Under the pieces are notes generated by a model. That model saw nothing but the letters and a program-made list of their open reading frames with translations, made no database searches and was not told the DNA's origin. Of a stretch of 64,000 nucleotides of DNA, positions 38,172 to 49,523 are shown piece by piece. The stretch is taken from assembly GCF_016618195.1 (NCBI RefSeq), contig NZ_CP067099.1:1-64000 (forward strand). The letters are read 5' to 3'. Positions within the stretch are counted from its first letter, which is position 1, and each line of letters starts with the position of its first letter. The translations under genes were made by a program, and so were the position numbers. The DNA is from Providencia manganoxydans (GTDB taxonomy: Bacteria; Pseudomonadota; Gammaproteobacteria; Enterobacterales; Enterobacteriaceae).

Positions 38172-39188
38172 ATGATCTACAGCAAAATCACTGATTTGAT
38201 AGGCAATACGCCCATTTTACGTATTGCAATTCCCCATAAGAAAAGTGCCCTATTTTTTAAAATAGAAAAGAACAATCCCGGCGGAAGTATGAAAGACAGA
38301 ATGGCTCGCAATATGGTCATAGCTGGCCTTAAGTCTGGAAAAATTAAACCTAAAAGCACCATCGTAGAATCATCATCAGGCAATACTGGAATAGGCCTTG
38401 CACTTGCTGCCATCGAGTTTGGTTTGCATTTTATTGCTGTTGTTGATCATCACGCCTCCCCTGACAAAATCGCAATAATGAAAGCATTAGGTGCTGAAAT
38501 CCGTTATGTCACAGGCAACTATCAGGAAAATGAAGTGGCTGTTGTCGAACGCCAACGCCTAGCGAATGAACTCGCATCTCAGCTCCCCAATGCAACATTT
38601 ATGAATCAATCTGACAATGCAGCAAATTCAGGTGGTTATGCTGCATTAGTTTGTGAACTGATAGAACAAATTGGCAGAATTGATGCTTATGTAGGCTGCG
38701 TTGGTACCGGTGGTTCAATAACAGGTGTATCCCAAGGATTAAAGTCACATAATCCACAAACTATCACAGTTGCTGTTGAACCAGAGGGATCCATTGTTTT
38801 TGGGCATCAAGGAAAACCTTATTATCAATCAGGAACAGGAACCCCTGAAGGGGATGTCGTTGGGTTAGTACTAGACTACAGCTGTATTGACCATAATGCA
38901 CAAGTTTCAGATATTCAAGCATTTGAAACGGCACGATATCTTGCTAGCCAATATGGTTTGTTAGTCGGAGGCTCAACTGGCGGAATTGTTTATAAAGCTT
39001 TAGAGTTCATTAATAACGATACTATTCACGGTAATATTGTTGTCATCGTTGCCGATGGCGGTGAAAAATACCTTAACACCGTATTCAATGAGCAGTGGCT
39101 CAGCGCTCGAAATCTGATCTCACCTGATATATCTCACCAGCTTAATTATTGGCTCACTAATACGATTTCATTAGAGAAAGCTAGCTAA
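38172..39188 (+). CDS. SbnA-like PLP synthase (cysteine-synthase fold, diaminopropionate biosynthesis)
   Basis: The 338-residue protein is of the cysteine synthase/beta-synthase fold. NNPGGSMKDRMA near 35-46 carries the PLP-binding Lys; VESSSGNTGIGLALAAIEFG near 66 is the substrate loop; VGCVGTGGSITG near 176 holds the phosphate. SbnA joins O-phosphoserine to glutamate in the first step to L-2,3-diaminopropionate. A plain cysteine synthase cannot be excluded by fold, but the setting beside a decarboxylase and an opine dehydrogenase argues for the SbnA role. It lies 8 bp after the decarboxylase. Confidence 0.82.
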   Translation: MIYSKITDLIGNTPILRIAIPHKKSALFFKIEKNNPGGSMKDRMARNMVIAGLKSGKIKPKSTIVESSSGNTGIGLALAAIEFGLHFIAVVDHHASPDKIAIMKALGAEIRYVTGNYQENEVAVVERQRLANELASQLPNATFMNQSDNAANSGGYAALVCELIEQIGRIDAYVGCVGTGGSITGVSQGLKSHNPQTITVAVEPEGSIVFGHQGKPYYQSGTGTPEGDVVGLVLDYSCIDHNAQVSDIQAFETARYLASQYGLLVGGSTGGIVYKALEFINNDTIHGNIVVIVADGGEKYLNTVFNEQWLSARNLISPDISHQLNYWLTNTISLEKAS

Positions 39189-39198
39189 GGGGGAAGTG

Positions 39199-40368
39199 AT
39201 GTCCAAAGACAAACATCTTAATATAGTGATTTGTGGTGGAGGTCAAACAGGCCACCTTGCTGTAGCTTTGTTTAGTCAATATCCTAATATAAAAGCATCA
39301 CTACTCACCCAAAATACCACAACAGTTGAACGCCACCAGCAACAAAATAATATCCTGTCCGTTCATTACAATAATGGCGAGATAAAAAACTATCCTGTAG
39401 AGCTAATAACCCATTCACCACAACAGGTGATACCTGAAGCCGACATTATTATTCTTACTGTTCCTTCTCACCGCCAAACAAACTGGTTACGTTTTATCTC
39501 TCCTTATTTATCTTCTGATAAAACTGTTTTTATTGGGGCTATTCCTGGGATCAATGGCTTTGACTGGCTTGCTGAACAGTTTTTTAAAGATAATCCTAAT
39601 ATCGTGATTTGGGGAATGAAAGATGTCCCTCATATTGCATGGGGGTTAGAGCCTGGGGTCAAAATCTGTTTCGGTGGTGAAAAATCGGCATTATTTATTG
39701 CTTTTCATCATCGAGAAAATCAAACCAATAAGAAGCGACTTCATGAATGGTTATCAAGGCTATATTCAGCTCCTATTAGTATTCTCGATAATTATTTAGA
39801 AATTACGCTAACACCAGCAAACCCCATCATGCATAGCTCAGTGATCTATGGGCTAATCGGCCCATACGCTCAATGGCATAATAGCTATTTTGAATCGCCT
39901 ATCTGCTGGTGGAATGATTGCACTGAACTTAGTGCCTATTATTTACAGCGTTGCGATGAAGAACGACTCGCTATTTGCCGACATTTAGTCAATTGCGCAG
40001 GTATTTCTTTAGCTACAGTAAAATCCTTAATTGATGAATTACGCGAAGTCTATCCCAACCAAATTGGTGACACAAAAACACTTTGGTCGATCCTGCGTAC
40101 CAATGAAGCCTATCATGGGATCCAATTACCATTAATAAAGTGTGAGCAAAATGGTTGGGCTTTTAATAAACAACATCGAGTATTTCAAGAAGATATTGCT
40201 TATGGGCTAAGTTTACTGGTTCGTATAGGTGAGCATCTCAATATTCCGCTCCCTTATACAAATGAAATATATAACTGGTGTATGAGCTATCTAGGGCTAG
40301 ATCCTAGCATTCCTCATCCAGCCTTCAGTAAACTAAATCTATCCCAATATCAGGTGAACAAACAGTGA
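39199..40368 (+). CDS. Opine/octopine dehydrogenase-family NAD(P) enzyme
   Basis: This 389-residue enzyme has an N-terminal Rossmann fold with IVICGGGQTGHLAVALF near residue 10 and a helical C-terminal octopine/nopaline-dehydrogenase domain (about 195-380, with LTPANPIMHSSVIYGL and SAYYLQRCDEERLA). I chose ATG 39199, 5 bases after AAGGGGGAAG; the GTG 39196 is too close. In staphyloferrin B loci the second diaminopropionate step is by SbnB, an ornithine-cyclodeaminase-fold enzyme, and its substrate is itself opine-like. I infer that this protein is a non-homologous stand-in, or makes an opine-type intermediate. It overlaps the MFS gene by 4 bp. Confidence 0.82.
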   Translation: MSKDKHLNIVICGGGQTGHLAVALFSQYPNIKASLLTQNTTTVERHQQQNNILSVHYNNGEIKNYPVELITHSPQQVIPEADIIILTVPSHRQTNWLRFISPYLSSDKTVFIGAIPGINGFDWLAEQFFKDNPNIVIWGMKDVPHIAWGLEPGVKICFGGEKSALFIAFHHRENQTNKKRLHEWLSRLYSAPISILDNYLEITLTPANPIMHSSVIYGLIGPYAQWHNSYFESPICWWNDCTELSAYYLQRCDEERLAICRHLVNCAGISLATVKSLIDELREVYPNQIGDTKTLWSILRTNEAYHGIQLPLIKCEQNGWAFNKQHRVFQEDIAYGLSLLVRIGEHLNIPLPYTNEIYNWCMSYLGLDPSIPHPAFSKLNLSQYQVNKQ

Positions 40369-41552
40369 ATTTACTGAAAAGCCATCTGATTATCGGGTTC
40401 TTATTTGGTATCCAACTTATTTCAATGGGAGCGATGGAAATGAGTGGGCCTTTTTGGCCTATTCATTTACAAAATAATAGCTCAGATTGGCTATTGTCTT
40501 TTGCTTTGACGATGGTTTATGTCGCGCCAATGGCTGGGATCATGTTAACCAGTACATTTTGGGGGCGAATGGGTGATCGAATGGGTAATAAAGCAATGAT
40601 GATCCGTGCATTGCTTGGCTTAGCAATTACCCAAATTTTATTATCATTTTGTAACGACCCTTGGCTAATTTTATTATTGAGAACTGTGCAAGGAGCTTGC
40701 GCAGGGTATATTGCTCCGGCTCAAGCTTATGGCGTTTCAGTCACCGAGCCTAAAAAGCGAACACAACTTTTTGCCTTCCTGCAAGTCTCTACAAATATCG
40801 GATCTTTACTGGGAGCACTGTGTGGTGGGTTAATCTTAGATTATCTCAATTTCTTTTGGATCAATATGATTGCAGGGCTACTCTGCGCTGTTTGTGCTGT
40901 CACTGTATTTGTTTTTTTACCTTCAGATAAAAAAACAAATACAGTGATGCAGGCAAAAAAATCATCTAACAACTCAAAAAAATACCGCCCTCAACAAATA
41001 GTGAAACATCTTATATTGTTAATGGGGCTTTTATTAATGAGTCGAATGATCACTCTCCCCAGTTTTTCATTATACCTTAATCATACCTACTCAATAGATT
41101 ATTGGGTTATTGGATTGATTTATGGTCTACAAGCTATGGGGGTTATTCTCTCAGCCCAACGATGGGCTAAATGGTTCGAATTTCAATCCATAACTGTATC
41201 ATTGATTCGTTTAAAATGGATTACCTTTGCCTGCATCATTGTTGTTATTGGTCTAGCAATAACCCCTATAATCTGGGGATTCGCCTTACTGTATTTGCTT
41301 TGGGGGATTTTACTTGGTGCAACAACACCAATACTCACTGCATTAATCTCTTCTGCTACATCTTCTGAATATCAAGGCTATGTACTTGGTTTATCACAAA
41401 GTATCAATCAATTCGCCTCTATAGGAGGAATTGCCTTAGGAAGCATATTTATTCTATTTCCTGGAATAGATTGGCTTTTTTATTATGTTTCAATTAGTTA
41501 TATCGCATCCTTAATTGCAATCATTTTACTGATAAAACATTCTCATAAATAA
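40365..41552 (+). CDS. MFS transporter, probable siderophore exporter
   Basis: This 395-residue protein has 12 predicted helices. It starts at GTG 40365, overlapping the previous stop as GTGA. Typical landmarks are the loop-2 motif GRMGDRMGNKAM near 66 and RTVQGACAGYIAPAQAYGVS near 105. It takes the place of SbnD/IucD-adjacent exporters in related loci, so export of the siderophore across the inner membrane is the natural role. Its position between a biosynthetic gene and the binding-protein gene supports this. It could instead be an importer of the ferric complex. Confidence 0.8.
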   Translation: MNLLKSHLIIGFLFGIQLISMGAMEMSGPFWPIHLQNNSSDWLLSFALTMVYVAPMAGIMLTSTFWGRMGDRMGNKAMMIRALLGLAITQILLSFCNDPWLILLLRTVQGACAGYIAPAQAYGVSVTEPKKRTQLFAFLQVSTNIGSLLGALCGGLILDYLNFFWINMIAGLLCAVCAVTVFVFLPSDKKTNTVMQAKKSSNNSKKYRPQQIVKHLILLMGLLLMSRMITLPSFSLYLNHTYSIDYWVIGLIYGLQAMGVILSAQRWAKWFEFQSITVSLIRLKWITFACIIVVIGLAITPIIWGFALLYLLWGILLGATTPILTALISSATSSEYQGYVLGLSQSINQFASIGGIALGSIFILFPGIDWLFYYVSISYIASLIAIILLIKHSHK

Positions 41553-41560
41553 GGGACAAT

Positions 41561-42706
41561 ATGAAAGGAAAACATAAGCTATCTAGCAAAATAATCTCTC
41601 TGTTATTGTTTACTTTTACCTTGCTATTCTCTACGGCCACGTCAGCAAAGCCTATTGTTGTTACTGATATTTTAAATAGAAGAGTTACTGTCAACGTTCC
41701 AGTAAATAAAGTCATTTTAGGCGAAGGCCGCATGCTTTATCTTGTTGCCATGCTAGATAAAGAGAATCCTGCAAAACGGATTGTTGCAATGGGGAACGAC
41801 CTGCAAACTTCTGATCCTGCAACATGGCGTCAATATAGTCAGCATTTTCCTCAACTCAAAAATATCCCAACATTCAGTGGGACAGAAAAACGCTCTTTGA
41901 ACATAGAACATGCGTTAGCTTTGCAACCAGATGTCATCATTATGAATATCGAAGCAAAAACTGCAATTGAAGAACAAGGGCACGATAAGGCATTACAGAA
42001 AGCAGGTATTCCGGTTATCTATGTTGATTTTCGCTATAACCCATCAAACAATACGCCACTTACCATGCGCTTATTTGGTGCTTTATGGGGTGAAGAAAAA
42101 ATCGCAGAGCAATTTATTGAATTTAGAGAACAGCAATTAAAGCGAGTTAGTGATGTACTCGCAAAGAACACCCCAAAGAAACCCAGAGTTTTTATTGAAC
42201 GCATTGGCGGTTATACCGATGAATGTTGCCTTACTTTTGGTGATGGTAATTTTGGCCGCTTTGTTTCGCTTGCTGGCGGTGACAATATTGGTGCAAAAAA
42301 TGCCCCTAACACATTCTACATGATGAACCCTGAACAAGTACTTGTCGCAGATCCAGATAAAATTGTTATTACCAGTGCTAATTTTTCAAAGTTTATGCCT
42401 GAAGGAGATTGGATTGGCTTAGGCCCCAATGAAGACCTCAATGCAGCCAAAATAAAATTAGAGAAATACTTAAAAAAACCGGCTTATACCGGCAGTAATG
42501 CAGTTAAAAACCAACAGTTTTATGCTATTTGGCATCAATTTTATAATAGCCCTTACGATTTTATTGCCATACAGCAGCTCGCACACTGGATCCATCCAGA
42601 GATATTTGCTGATTTAAATGCAGATGACACTTTTAAAATATTCTATGAAAAATTTTTATCTATTCCTTATGAACCTGGATACTTTGTAAGCTTAGAGAAT
42701 AAGTAG
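41561..42706 (+). CDS. Periplasmic iron-siderophore substrate-binding protein (FhuD/TroA-like)
   Basis: The protein is 381 residues with a signal peptide (about 1-29; LLLFTFTLLFSTATSA then K-P). It belongs to the helical-backbone metal-receptor class: VTDILNRRVTVNVPVNKVIL at the mature N-terminus, ALALQPDVIIMN near 120, YVDFRYNP near 150, and FGRFVSLAGGDNIGAKN near 225. It should carry the ferric siderophore to an ABC permease. No permease or ATPase is in the window, so it must rely on partners elsewhere. Confidence 0.83.
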   Translation: MKGKHKLSSKIISLLLFTFTLLFSTATSAKPIVVTDILNRRVTVNVPVNKVILGEGRMLYLVAMLDKENPAKRIVAMGNDLQTSDPATWRQYSQHFPQLKNIPTFSGTEKRSLNIEHALALQPDVIIMNIEAKTAIEEQGHDKALQKAGIPVIYVDFRYNPSNNTPLTMRLFGALWGEEKIAEQFIEFREQQLKRVSDVLAKNTPKKPRVFIERIGGYTDECCLTFGDGNFGRFVSLAGGDNIGAKNAPNTFYMMNPEQVLVADPDKIVITSANFSKFMPEGDWIGLGPNEDLNAAKIKLEKYLKKPAYTGSNAVKNQQFYAIWHQFYNSPYDFIAIQQLAHWIHPEIFADLNADDTFKIFYEKFLSIPYEPGYFVSLENK

Positions 42707-42729
42707 CTTTTTTTAAGGAGGGTGATGTT

Positions 42730-43140
42730 ATGGCTAGCAATACCTACCATATTGAATTAAAACCAATACAATTTCTTTGCTCATCAGAAGAAACAGATGA
42801 ACGGCATATTGATTATCTGAGTCACAAAATTGCCTGTGACGGGACTTGGACAACACCAATTCCATGTGAAATACACACAGGTATTATTATGGATGGCAAC
42901 CATCGCTACCAAGTCGCTAAACAACTAAATTTGTCGCTATTACCTTGTATATTACTGAGTTACCAAGATAACCGAGTCAAAGTTAACTACCAAAACTCTG
43001 ATAAACCTTATGATATACAAAAAATTTTTGAAGCCATTTTATATCAAAACAAGCTATTGCCTTATAAAACAACAAAACATCATTTTTCGCCATTCTTACC
43101 GACAATTAATGTAAATTTAGACCTACTAAAAAGGCTGTAA
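42730..43140 (+). CDS. SerK/SbnI-like ParB-fold protein (probable free-serine kinase)
   Basis: This small 136-residue ParB/sulfiredoxin-fold protein has MDGNHRYQVAKQLNLSLLPC near residues 57-76, matching the DGxHR motif of SerK and the N-terminal part of SbnI. In staphyloferrin B loci SbnI phosphorylates free serine to give the SbnA substrate O-phosphoserine. That fits the SbnA-like gene here. It is much shorter than SbnI (about 254), so it may lack the heme-sensing C-terminal part. It is the last gene of the operon, 23 bp after the binding protein, with AAGGAGGGTG upstream. Confidence 0.78.
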   Translation: MASNTYHIELKPIQFLCSSEETDERHIDYLSHKIACDGTWTTPIPCEIHTGIIMDGNHRYQVAKQLNLSLLPCILLSYQDNRVKVNYQNSDKPYDIQKIFEAILYQNKLLPYKTTKHHFSPFLPTINVNLDLLKRL

Positions 43141-43148
43141 ATATAAAT

Positions 43149-43184
43149 AAATCCGATTATGCGCTCAGCTGCATAATCGGATTT
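43149..43184. terminator. Bidirectional terminator between the siderophore operon and glmS
   Basis: A perfect 14-bp stem, AAATCCGATTATGC with GCATAATCGGATTT (43149-43162 / 43171-43184), has an 8-base loop. Both flanks are A/T rich, so it should serve both converging transcripts. It lies 9 bp after the plus-strand stop and 25 bp from the glmS stop. Confidence 0.85.
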
Positions 43185-43208
43185 GGTTTATTCATATTAT
43201 TTAAGAAG

Positions 43209-45041
43209 TTACTCAACCGTTACCGATTTAGCCAAATTACGTGGTTGGTCAACATCAGTACCTTTAATCAATGCAACATGGTAAGACAACAACTGTAGAG
43301 GCACTGTATAGAAAATTGGGGCAATCAGTTCTTCAACATGAGGTAGAGGAATAATTTTCATATTTTCACTCTCCTCAAAACCAGCATCTTGATCAGCAAA
43401 TACGTATAGTAAGCCACCACGAGCGCGAACCTCTTCAATGTTAGATTTTAATTTTTCTAACAGTTCGTTGTTTGGCGCGATTATAATGACTGGCATATCC
43501 GCATCAATTAACGCTAGAGGGCCATGCTTCAATTCACCTGCCGCATACGCTTCAGCGTGAATATAAGAGATCTCTTTAAGTTTCAGCGCACCCTCAACCG
43601 CAATTGGGTATTGCTCACCACGACCAAGGAACAAAGCATGGTTTTTATCAGAAAAATCTTCCGCCAGCGCTTCAATCACTTTATCGTGAGATAACATACT
43701 TTCGATACGTGCAGGTAATGCATGCAGAGCATTAGCAATATCTTGCTCTAATGCAGGATCACCGCCTTTAATGCGTCCCATATATGCCACTAGCATCAGC
43801 AACACAGTTAACTGTGTAGTAAACGCTTTAGTTGAAGCAACACCAATCTCTGCACCTGCTTTAGTCATGAGTGCAAAGTCTGATTCACGAACCAATGAAG
43901 AACCTGATACGTTACACACCGCAAGAGACGTCAAATAACCTAATTCTTTAGATAAACGTAATGCCGCCAATGTATCAGCTGTTTCACCTGATTGTGAAAG
44001 TGTGATCATCAAGCTACCTTTACGATGGGCAGGTTTACGGTAGCGATATTCAGAAGCGATTTCCACATCACAAGGGATACCAGCTAGAGATTCAAACCAG
44101 TAACGAGCAACCATTCCAGCGTTGTAAGAGGTACCACAAGCAACAATTTGAATATGCTCAACTTGCGATAAAATTTCAGCTGCTTTAGGGCCTAATTCAC
44201 TGAGATCGATACCATTACTTTGACTAAAACGCCCTTCTAGGGTGTTTTTAATTGCCATTGGTTGTTCATAGATCTCTTTTTGCATATAGTGACGGTAAAC
44301 ACCTTTATCACCTGCATCGTATTGAACGTTTGATTCAATTTGCTCACGTTCAACCGCTTCCCCTTGCTGATCAAATACACGTACTGTACGGCGTGTAACT
44401 TCAGCAACATCCCCTTCTTCAAGGTAAATAAAACGGCGAGTAACTGGCAATAAAGCAAGCTGATCTGATGCTAGGAAGTTTTCACCAACACCCAGACCTA
44501 TCACTAATGGGCTTCCCGAACGGGCCGCCACTAATAATTCAGGAGTACGGCTATCCATGATCACGGTGCCGTAAGCACCACGTAATTGAGGAATAACACG
44601 CTGAACCACTTCAACTAAAGAGCCACCTTTTTGCTGCTCATGATGAACAAGGTGAGCAATCACTTCAGTATCTGTTTCAGAGCTAAACACATAACCAAGT
44701 TGTTTTAACTCATCCTTCAGTTCTAAGTAGTTTTCAATAATGCCGTTATGAACAACAGCAATATAACCAGAAGTATGAGGATGAGCATTGCGTTCGCTTG
44801 GAACACCATGTGTAGCCCAACGAGTATGCGCGATCCCGGTTCCGCCTGATACTGGATTTTTTTCTGCTTCTTCCGCCAGCATTTGAACTTTACCAACTTC
44901 ACGCAAACGTTGAAGATGGCCTTCATGGTCAACTACAGCCATACCCGCAGAGTCATAACCACGATACTCAAGGCGACGAAGGCCTTCTATTAGAATTTCT
45001 GCGATATCACGTTGTGCGACAGCACCTACAATTCCACACAT
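43209..45041 (-). CDS. glmS: Glutamine-fructose-6-phosphate aminotransferase (isomerizing)
   Basis: It makes glucosamine-6-phosphate from fructose-6-phosphate and glutamine, the first step to UDP-GlcNAc. The 610 residues equal the family length. [12 protein letters not shown] carries the N-terminal nucleophile Cys after Met removal. The glutaminase domain is about 2-240, followed by two SIS domains ([15 protein letters not shown] near 302, [13 protein letters not shown] near 350, and the C-terminal KSVTVE). It lies downstream of glmU in the same direction, the usual glmUS order, with a 201-bp leader holding stem-loops that could act with a GlmZ-type sRNA. Confidence 0.98.
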   Translation of the reverse strand: MCGIVGAVAQRDIAEILIEGLRRLEYRGYDSAGMAVVDHEGHLQRLREVGKVQMLAEEAEKNPVSGGTGIAHTRWATHGVPSERNAHPHTSGYIAVVHNGIIENYLELKDELKQLGYVFSSETDTEVIAHLVHHEQQKGGSLVEVVQRVIPQLRGAYGTVIMDSRTPELLVAARSGSPLVIGLGVGENFLASDQLALLPVTRRFIYLEEGDVAEVTRRTVRVFDQQGEAVEREQIESNVQYDAGDKGVYRHYMQKEIYEQPMAIKNTLEGRFSQSNGIDLSELGPKAAEILSQVEHIQIVACGTSYNAGMVARYWFESLAGIPCDVEIASEYRYRKPAHRKGSLMITLSQSGETADTLAALRLSKELGYLTSLAVCNVSGSSLVRESDFALMTKAGAEIGVASTKAFTTQLTVLLMLVAYMGRIKGGDPALEQDIANALHALPARIESMLSHDKVIEALAEDFSDKNHALFLGRGEQYPIAVEGALKLKEISYIHAEAYAAGELKHGPLALIDADMPVIIIAPNNELLEKLKSNIEEVRARGGLLYVFADQDAGFEESENMKIIPLPHVEELIAPIFYTVPLQLLSYHVALIKGTDVDQPRNLAKSVTVE

Positions 45042-45242
45042 ATTAATTAATTCCTAAACAAAGGGCTCCTGCCCTTATGATGTCGCTACCTGATTGTTGT
45101 TGCAGCTTTGCTGCGCCCCGAGCCTTTGTAGAGAGTGGGGTTTATTATTTATATATTCATGCCGCGTTCTAGCTACACCCTGAATTATTTCAAATATGGC
45201 TAGAACTAACGGAGGAGAAACATAATCTCCCCCTAAAATTTT
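45042..45242 (-). promoter_or_regulatory. glmU-glmS intergenic leader with stem-loops
   Basis: Between glmU and glmS lie several stem-loops on the coding strand. AAGGGC-AGGA-GCCCTT (45061-45076) is just upstream of the glmS ribosome-binding site, and GCAGC-AAA-GCTGC lies at 45102-45114. GTTCTAGC with GCTAGAAC (45166-45173 / 45199-45206) forms a larger outer pair. In E. coli the glmS leader is controlled by the GlmZ/GlmY sRNAs through an inhibitory hairpin; a similar role is inferred here. No glmS ribozyme features are seen. Confidence 0.5.
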
Positions 45243-46613
45243 TTATTTTTTCTTCACTGGACGTTGCCAGTTTTTGATATGAACTTGCTTAACACGACTC
45301 ACAACGAGTTCGCCTTCATTCACATCACGGGTTACCGTTGTACCAGCACCAATAGTTACACCATTAGCAATGGAAACAGGAGCAACTAATTGCGTATCTG
45401 AACCAACAAATACATCATCACCAATCACTGTTTTGTGTTTATTAGCGCCATCGTAGTTACAGGTAATCGTACCTGCACCAATATTCACGTTATCGCCAAT
45501 TTGTGCATCACCGAGATAGCTTAAATGACCCGCTTTAGAACCTAAGCCTAACGAGGCATTCTTCATTTCAACAAAGTTGCCTACATGTGCTTTTGCTGCC
45601 AATTTAGCACCTGGACGTAAACGAGCAAAAGGACCAACAGTACATTCCGCCGATAATTCAGAGTTTTCTATCACCGAGTAAGGGCTAATTACTGAGTTAT
45701 CGCCAATCACACAATCTTTAAGAATACAGCCTGACTGGATATGTACGTTATTGCCTAAAGTGACATGGCCTTCGATGATAACGTTAGTATCAATGATAAT
45801 ATCGCGCCCATGCGTTAAGGTACCGCGAATATCAAAACGTTCAGGGTCAATTAACATCACACCCGCAAGTAATAGCTTTTCTGCTTGTTCTTTTTGATAA
45901 ATACGTTCAAGAGCAGCAAGTTGCAAACGGTTATTAACACCTTCCATTTCACTGAGGCGACTAGGGTGAACGGTTTCGATTTTGTTACCTTCTTTATGCG
46001 CTAAAGCAATAATGTCAGTGATGTAATATTCACCTTGGGCATTATTATTATCAAGCTGCGCTAACCAACGTTTAAAATCTTTACCACTTGCAACCATGAT
46101 CCCAGTATTGATTTCTTGGATCTGACGTTGTTCTTCAGTTGCATCTTTTTGTTCAACAATACCAACAACTTCACCATTTTCACGAATGATGCGGCCATAG
46201 CCTGTTGGGTTATCTAAAATAACCGTTAATAAGCCAATACCACCTTCCGGCTTAGCATCAACAAGGCGTTTTAAGGTATCTTGAGCAATCAGAGGAACAT
46301 CACCATAAAGCATGATGATATCTTCATCATCTTGGAAGTTTGGTGCTGCTTGTTGCATTGCATGGCCCGTACCTAATTGCTCAGCCTGCAATACCCAATT
46401 AAGGTTTTGCTCACCCAATTTTTCTTTCAGTAAATCACCACCATGACCATAAACAAGGTGGATGTCTGATGCCCCAACAGATTTAGCGGTATCAATAACA
46501 TGCTGAACCATTGATTTTCCTGCCAATAAATGCAGGACTTTAGGCAATTCTGAATACATTCGAGTGCCTTTACCAGCAGCTAGAATGACGACACTTTTTC
46601 TTTGCACAGTCAT
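45243..46613 (-). CDS. glmU: Bifunctional UDP-GlcNAc pyrophosphorylase / glucosamine-1-phosphate acetyltransferase
   Basis: It acetylates glucosamine-1-phosphate and then uridylates it to UDP-GlcNAc. The start is ATG 46613 ([19 protein letters not shown]) with AGGA 6 bases upstream, not 46631; this gives 456 residues exactly as E. coli. The N-terminal GT-A domain has [17 protein letters not shown] near 13. The left-handed beta-helix domain (about 250-456) ends in the usual NWQRPVKKK, with [20 protein letters not shown] near 365. It is followed by glmS. Confidence 0.98.
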   Translation of the reverse strand: MTVQRKSVVILAAGKGTRMYSELPKVLHLLAGKSMVQHVIDTAKSVGASDIHLVYGHGGDLLKEKLGEQNLNWVLQAEQLGTGHAMQQAAPNFQDDEDIIMLYGDVPLIAQDTLKRLVDAKPEGGIGLLTVILDNPTGYGRIIRENGEVVGIVEQKDATEEQRQIQEINTGIMVASGKDFKRWLAQLDNNNAQGEYYITDIIALAHKEGNKIETVHPSRLSEMEGVNNRLQLAALERIYQKEQAEKLLLAGVMLIDPERFDIRGTLTHGRDIIIDTNVIIEGHVTLGNNVHIQSGCILKDCVIGDNSVISPYSVIENSELSAECTVGPFARLRPGAKLAAKAHVGNFVEMKNASLGLGSKAGHLSYLGDAQIGDNVNIGAGTITCNYDGANKHKTVIGDDVFVGSDTQLVAPVSIANGVTIGAGTTVTRDVNEGELVVSRVKQVHIKNWQRPVKKK

Positions 46614-46690
46614 AATTTCCTGAAACTCCAACTTTGGGATGAAAGTAAACCTATTTCCTACATAAAATACTACATATTTCGCACAAATAA

Positions 46691-46723
46691 AAAAGCCAGT
46701 CAGGGATTAACCGACTGGCTTTT
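46691..46723 (-). terminator. Terminator of the atp operon
   Basis: A perfect 11-bp stem, AAAAGCCAGTC with GACTGGCTTTT (46691-46701 / 46713-46723), lies 17 bp beyond the atpC stop and has a T run on the minus strand. It separates atpC from glmU. Confidence 0.9.
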
Positions 46724-46739
46724 CTTTATACTGCCGTCA

Positions 46740-47165
46740 TTACATCAGCTTTTTAGTTAACTCGATCACTCGAAGTTTCGCTATTGCTTTCGCAAGCTCT
46801 GCCGATGCTTGAGCATAATCAACATCACCGTGAGCTTTACGGACATGTTCTTCCGCTTTGCGTTTAGATTCCAGCGCACGGGCTTCATCTAAATCTTTAC
46901 CACGGATAGCTGTATCAGCCAGTACGATAACACCATTTGGTTGAACTTCTAAAATACCGCCGGAGAGATAAATTAGTTCTTCTTCACCAAACTGCTTAGT
47001 AATACGTACCATGCCCGGTTTTATGGCAGTCAGCAGAGGGGTGTGCTGTGGGTAAATACCCAGTTCACCTTCACTGCCTGTCACCTGAACTTTTTGTACC
47101 AGACCGTCAAACATCTGTTTTTCAGCACTGACAACTTTCAGGTGGTATGTCATTGCAGCTACCAT
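46740..47165 (-). CDS. atpC: F1F0 ATP synthase epsilon subunit
   Basis: The epsilon subunit of F1 couples rotation and inhibits ATP hydrolysis. The 141 residues (E. coli 139) show an N-terminal beta-sandwich ([39 protein letters not shown]) and a helical C-terminal pair ending [17 protein letters not shown] 47165 follows GGGAGG by 6 bases; ATG 47153 would also give a plausible protein. It is the last gene of atpIBEFHAGDC. Confidence 0.97.
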   Translation of the reverse strand: MVAAMTYHLKVVSAEKQMFDGLVQKVQVTGSEGELGIYPQHTPLLTAIKPGMVRITKQFGEEELIYLSGGILEVQPNGVIVLADTAIRGKDLDEARALESKRKAEEHVRKAHGDVDYAQASAELAKAIAKLRVIELTKKLM

Positions 47166-47186
47166 ATCAACCTCCCGTCAGCCAGA

Positions 47187-48596
<1,410 letters not shown>

Positions 48597-48603
48597 CTAG
48601 CTG

Positions 48604-49467
48604 TTAAACCGCGGATGCACCCGAAACGATTTCGGTAAGCTCCTGAGTAATGCTGGCCTGACGAGCTTTGTTGTAAACCAACTGCAACTCTTTGATCAGG
48701 TTTCCACCATTATCAGTAGCAGCTTTCATTGCTACCATTCGTGCGGCCTGCTCACTAGCCAGGTTTTCAACGACGCCCTGATAAACCTGCGACTCGATAT
48801 AACGACGCAGCAGGGTATCCAGCAACGCCTTAGGATCGGGTTCGTATATATAATCCCAAGATTTCTTCTTCAATGTCTCATCATTACTTGCAGGTAATGG
48901 CAGTAATTGAAGAATAGTCGGCTCTTGAGACATTGTATTGATGAACTTGTTAGTCACCACATACAGTTTATCCAAACGCCCTTCATCATAGGCTTGTAGC
49001 ATAGAGTTAACTGGGCCGATCAAATCAGACAGTGTAGGGTTATCACCCATCCCTGTAACCTGAGTGACAACATTGCCACCAACAGATCCAAAGAATGACA
49101 CTGCTTTAGAACCGATCAAAGCCAAATCAACTTGAACGTTTTTTTCAGACCATGTTTTCATGTCTGCTAATAGTTTTTTGAACAAGTTAATGTTCAAGCC
49201 ACCACACAAACCACGGTCTGTAGAAACAACCAGATACCCGACACGCTTAACTTCACGCTCTTCGAGATATGGATGTTTATATTCCAGATTACCTAATGCT
49301 AAGTGACCAATTACACTGCGCATGGTCTCTGCATAAGGACGGCTGGCCGCCATGCGTTCCTGCGATTTACGCATTTTGGACGCAGCGACCATTTCCATCG
49401 CTTTAGTGATCTTCTGCGTGTTTTGCACGCTGGCGATCTTGGAACGTATCTCTTTTGCGCCGGCCAT
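48604..49467 (-). CDS. atpG: F1F0 ATP synthase gamma subunit
   Basis: The central stalk of F1 rotates within the alpha3beta3 ring. The 287 residues match the family. It starts [20 protein letters not shown] and ends [20 protein letters not shown] (the conserved coiled-coil C-terminus). [11 protein letters not shown] near 80 is the usual signature. It lies between atpA and atpD. Confidence 0.97.
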   Translation of the reverse strand: MAGAKEIRSKIASVQNTQKITKAMEMVAASKMRKSQERMAASRPYAETMRSVIGHLALGNLEYKHPYLEEREVKRVGYLVVSTDRGLCGGLNINLFKKLLADMKTWSEKNVQVDLALIGSKAVSFFGSVGGNVVTQVTGMGDNPTLSDLIGPVNSMLQAYDEGRLDKLYVVTNKFINTMSQEPTILQLLPLPASNDETLKKKSWDYIYEPDPKALLDTLLRRYIESQVYQGVVENLASEQAARMVAMKAATDNGGNLIKELQLVYNKARQASITQELTEIVSGASAV

Positions 49468-49523
49468 TTCTGCTTCTCCTTATTTAACCAGACGGCCCAT
49501 AAAAATTCATGGGCCGAATAGTA

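Noticed and set aside
45042..45242. glmS ribozyme
   Set aside because: No ribozyme core is recognisable; Enterobacterales control glmS by sRNAs and the leader shows only simple stem-loops.
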